A DNA stretch of 5,028 nt. It comes from Cyanobacteria bacterium UBA11153 (GTDB lineage Bacteria > Cyanobacteriota > Cyanobacteriia > Cyanobacteriales > Coleofasciculaceae). Positions 4,963-5,028 of the stretch are shown here, in pieces; position 1 is the stretch's first letter, and every line of letters starts with the position of its first letter. A model generated the notes under the pieces. It did no database searches, was not told the DNA's origin, and saw only the letters and a program-made list of their open reading frames with translations. The DNA is taken from contig DOIX01000038.1 in the NCBI GenBank assembly GCA_003511885.1, positions 7,788 through 12,815 on the forward strand, read 5' to 3'. A program made the position numbers and the translations under genes.

Positions 4963-5028
4963 TCAGGGCAGGGGGGTAGGGCAGGGCTATTTCATTCTCG
5001 GCTCAAAATTCCCGACTGTATCTATCGA

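Overview
The window looks like chromosomal DNA of a filamentous, Nostoc/Anabaena-type cyanobacterium. Five copies of the HIP1 octamer GCGATCGC occur in 5 kb (1592, 2908, 3932, 4516, 4764). The spacers carry 7- and 8-base tandem repeats (STRR type) and small hairpin-forming repeats typical of these genomes. None of the genes has a clear Shine-Dalgarno sequence, which is common in the group.

All five genes I can support lie on the minus strand. In transcription order they are: a two-domain multicopper oxidase with a Tat-like signal (4896-3886); a lipoprotein with a helix-hairpin-helix domain and a helical domain (3788-2781); a small ferritin-like diiron protein (2649-2215); an FTR1-family iron permease (1869-925); and, after a 405-base spacer, an 83-residue XRE-type regulator (519-268). 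The first four read as one iron-acquisition cassette. The oxidase would convert Fe(II) to Fe(III) outside the membrane, the lipoprotein may pass iron on, FTR1 would carry Fe(III) across the membrane, and the ferritin-like protein would bind or detoxify it inside. This mirrors the yeast Fet3-Ftr1 logic and parallels bacterial EfeUOB, with a copper oxidase where EfeB would be. The functional coupling is inferred from gene content and order.

A sigma-70-like promoter (TTGACA, 17-base spacer, TATCCT) precedes the oxidase gene. A 12/19 match to the Fur box sits at the predicted transcription start. A second promoter candidate precedes the lipoprotein gene.

The spacers are unusually structured. Positions 1-267 hold short repeats and what may be the end of an insertion element. 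Positions 520-924 hold a four-copy octamer repeat and a 58-base inverted repeat with two inner hairpins. Positions 1870-2214 hold seven tandem heptamers directly against the FTR1 start codon and a 109-base MITE-like hairpin flanked by a 10-base direct repeat. Positions 2650-2780 hold a diverged 62-base-offset duplication. No rRNA, tRNA or CRISPR array was seen.
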